From: Caulochytrium protostelioides | Lineage: Eukaryota > Chytridiomycota > Caulochytriomycetes > Caulochytriales > Caulochytriaceae | Length of the DNA stretch: 64,000 nucleotides | Direction: 5' to 3' | Assembly (NCBI GenBank): GCA_003615045.1 | Contig: ML014156.1 | Span: 60,188-124,187 of the forward strand | Shown here: one piece after another, positions 62,655-64,000 of the stretch | Layout of the letters: every line of letters begins with the position of its first letter | Position numbering within the stretch: the stretch's first letter is position 1 | Notes under the pieces: generated by a model | Databases searched by the model: none | The model's input: the letters and a program-made list of their open reading frames with translations, nothing else | What the model was told of the DNA's origin: nothing | Made by a program: the position numbers and the translations under genes

Positions 62655-63372
62655 TTATTCTTGCGTTTGGGCGAGCTCTTCGAGGCGCATCTGGCGCTTG
62701 GCCACCAGAAGGTCCTTGCGATGCTCAAGATCGATCAAGCCTTGGCGCTCGTGATGGAAAAGCAAGTAGCCGACCGCCGCGCCAAGCGAGGCACCGGCGA
62801 CATGCAGCAACGGATCTGTGGACGCCGCATCGTGTTATCGGCAAATTGCGATGGGGAACAGGGGCGGGCGCATGGGGCCGAGGAGAGAGATATCAGAGCA
62901 GCAAGTATCGTCACATATCAGGCGAGGGGTCAAACAAGAGTGAGTCTACAGTGCCAACGATTTAAAGCACGATCACAACCCCCTTCGGAGTTGGCCTGCT
63001 GCTGATTCCACAGCATAACCAAGGATCGGAGGTCGTCGCGGCGGGGACTGCCGGCGGGGACTGCTGACAGGAACTGCCGACCGAGAACGCTGACCGAGAA
63101 CGCTGACTGGTCGAGTGGGAGCCAAGCGAACCAGGGCCTCGCGGACAACGGCGCAAGGCTCAAGTCCGCCGCCGCGGGACGTAACAACGGCGGCCAGAAC
63201 AGCGGAGGCACAACTTACGTGCTCCCACACGTCGGTTCGACAGAACGTTGCTCCAGCCGGTCACCAGGACACCAGCGAGCGAGAAGACGCCCATGCGCGT
63301 GGGGAGGCCATATAGCTCCGGGTGGGCCTCCCGCGATGCAAGCGTCGGCAAACGTGAGGTCAGGTGGGACAT
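62655..63372 (-). CDS. NDUFC2-like complex I subunit, two exons, with a one-base frame break
   Basis: Exon 1, 63372-63219 (GTAAGT donor), encodes 51 residues: MSHLTSRLPTLASREAHPEL then a hydrophobic helix GVFSLAGVLVTGWSNVLSNR. Exon 2 starts at 62816 (ACAG acceptor) and continues HPLLHVAGASLGAAVGYLLF. After a run of five T (minus strand; 62758-62762) this frame soon stops, while the next frame reads HHERQGLIDLEHRKDLLVAK then RQMRLEELAQTQE to a TAA at 62655. Two helices separated by a short RR loop and followed by a charged helix with R-D/E-K-x-L-like spacing resemble NDUFC2, an inner-membrane accessory subunit. The join needs one T fewer, so a sequencing error, a true frameshift or a shorter protein of about 81 residues are the options. 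Confidence 0.5.
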
Positions 63373-63821
63373 GATGATGATGACTTTCACACAACGATGC
63401 GACGACGGAAAGGCAGTTTGGAGGTCACCGCGATAGACGACGGCCCTCGGTAACAGGGTTCCGCAGTGAGACGCAGCGGAGCGATAAAAACAGCCGAAGC
63501 ACACAGCCAGGAGCGAGCAAGCGGGGGCCAGAAGGGCGGCAAGAAGGAAATGCACTCGACCATCAGACGTCGCGCTCGAGGAGAATCGATGTACAGCTAC
63601 CACCGTATCGAAATGGCGAAGCAGGATGGACGACCGGCCTGACCATACAGCGTTAAGCCACGACCCGCAAGAAGGAAATTGCCCTGAGCGCGCGGCCCAC
63701 TCTCCAAACCAACCGGCTAAGCGTCGGCCGAACTGCAACGGGCCAGGGGATCGAAGCCAAGCCAAGCCCCATGCAAGATTTCGCGAAAAAGCAAATAAAT
63801 TGATTCCATGTTGACACATGG
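63373..63821. other. Intergenic before the tRNA
   Basis: No gene seen in about 450 bp. Confidence 0.5.
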
Positions 63822-63825
63822 AAAA
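63822..63825 (-). terminator. RNA polymerase III T4 terminator of tRNA-Ala
   Basis: TTTT on the minus strand, three bases after the tRNA 3' end. Confidence 0.8.
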
Positions 63826-63827
63826 TG

Positions 63828-63900
63828 AGGAGATGCGGGGTATCGATCCCCGTGCCTCGTGCATGCTAAGCGCGCGCTCTACCATGTGAGCTACATCCCC
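63828..63900 (-). tRNA. tRNA-Ala (anticodon AGC)
   Basis: Minus strand, 73 bases including the discriminator, no intron. Acceptor stem GGGGATG/CATCTCC (one G-T wobble), D arm GCTC...GAGC, anticodon loop TTAGCAT, T arm CGGGG-ATCGATA-CCCCG. The B box (GGGATCGATACCC) and the G3:U70 wobble, the identity element for alanyl-tRNA synthetase, are present. Oddities: the third pair of the anticodon stem (CGCGC/GCACG) is a C-A mismatch, and the discriminator base is T instead of A. Confidence 0.93.
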
Positions 63901-64000
63901 AGTTTTTGTTGTTCCAGGACCAGAAGAGATTCCTACGATTAAGGTCCTGTCACTTAAGGAATCCAGCAGCCGTCTTCGGACCGACGTTGCGGCTCGGATA
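63901..64000. other. Window end
   Basis: 100 bp upstream of the tRNA; nothing recognised. Confidence 0.4.

Overview
This is a eukaryotic, GC-rich, gene-dense window, most likely from a zoosporic (chytrid-grade) fungus. The fungal signal is a Vps4-associated VFA1 gene, a calcium-dependent MscS-type channel of the fungal kind and short GT-AG introns (87-267 bp). The flagellate signal is a FUZ (fuzzy/CPLANE) ortholog, a ciliary gene absent from non-flagellated fungi. The species cannot be read from the sequence.

Layout. 0-1 kb: spliced, truncated shugoshin-like gene. 3-4.3 kb: GSK3 kinase. 4.3-12.3 kb: gene-poor GC-rich stretch with short tandem repeats. 12.3-15.5 kb: Scm3/HJURP-like CENP-A chaperone. 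16.4-22 kb: VFA1, FYV7-like pre-rRNA factor, MscS channel with EF-hand. 23.9-28.9 kb: seven-TM protein with a Gln/Asn-rich ectodomain, then a MAP kinase kinase. 30.3-33.9 kb: PAS-domain protein and complex I NDUFA9. 38.7-48 kb: ACMSD, CRAL-TRIO/Sec14-like protein, U1A/U2B''-like RRM protein, unknown two-TM protein. 49.6-59.3 kb: UBE3A/E6AP-type HECT ligase with AZUL finger, DGAT2, multi-LIM protein. 60.4-63.4 kb: FUZ and an NDUFC2-like complex I gene. 63.8 kb: tRNA-Ala(AGC).

The most unusual content lies between the ordinary genes. At least six decayed copies (here A-F) of one Fanzor element, the eukaryotic TnpB-like RNA-guided nuclease family, sit at 1.6-2.4, 15.5-16.1, 26.4-26.8, 29.1-29.4, 35.1-36.2 and 37.8-38.2 kb. 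Every copy is broken (nonsense codons, frameshifts, internal deletions or inversions). All of them keep a related 3' segment ending in a small hairpin whose stem is preserved by paired base changes, at the place where Fanzor/TnpB loci encode their guide (omega) RNA. Copies B and E share a 381-bp block with five differences, all transitions, and the same nonsense codon, so an already dead copy was duplicated recently.

Methods limits: everything was read by eye; start codons were chosen as the first in-frame ATG near the family start, and exon junctions from GT-AG signals plus family alignment from memory. No database search was run.
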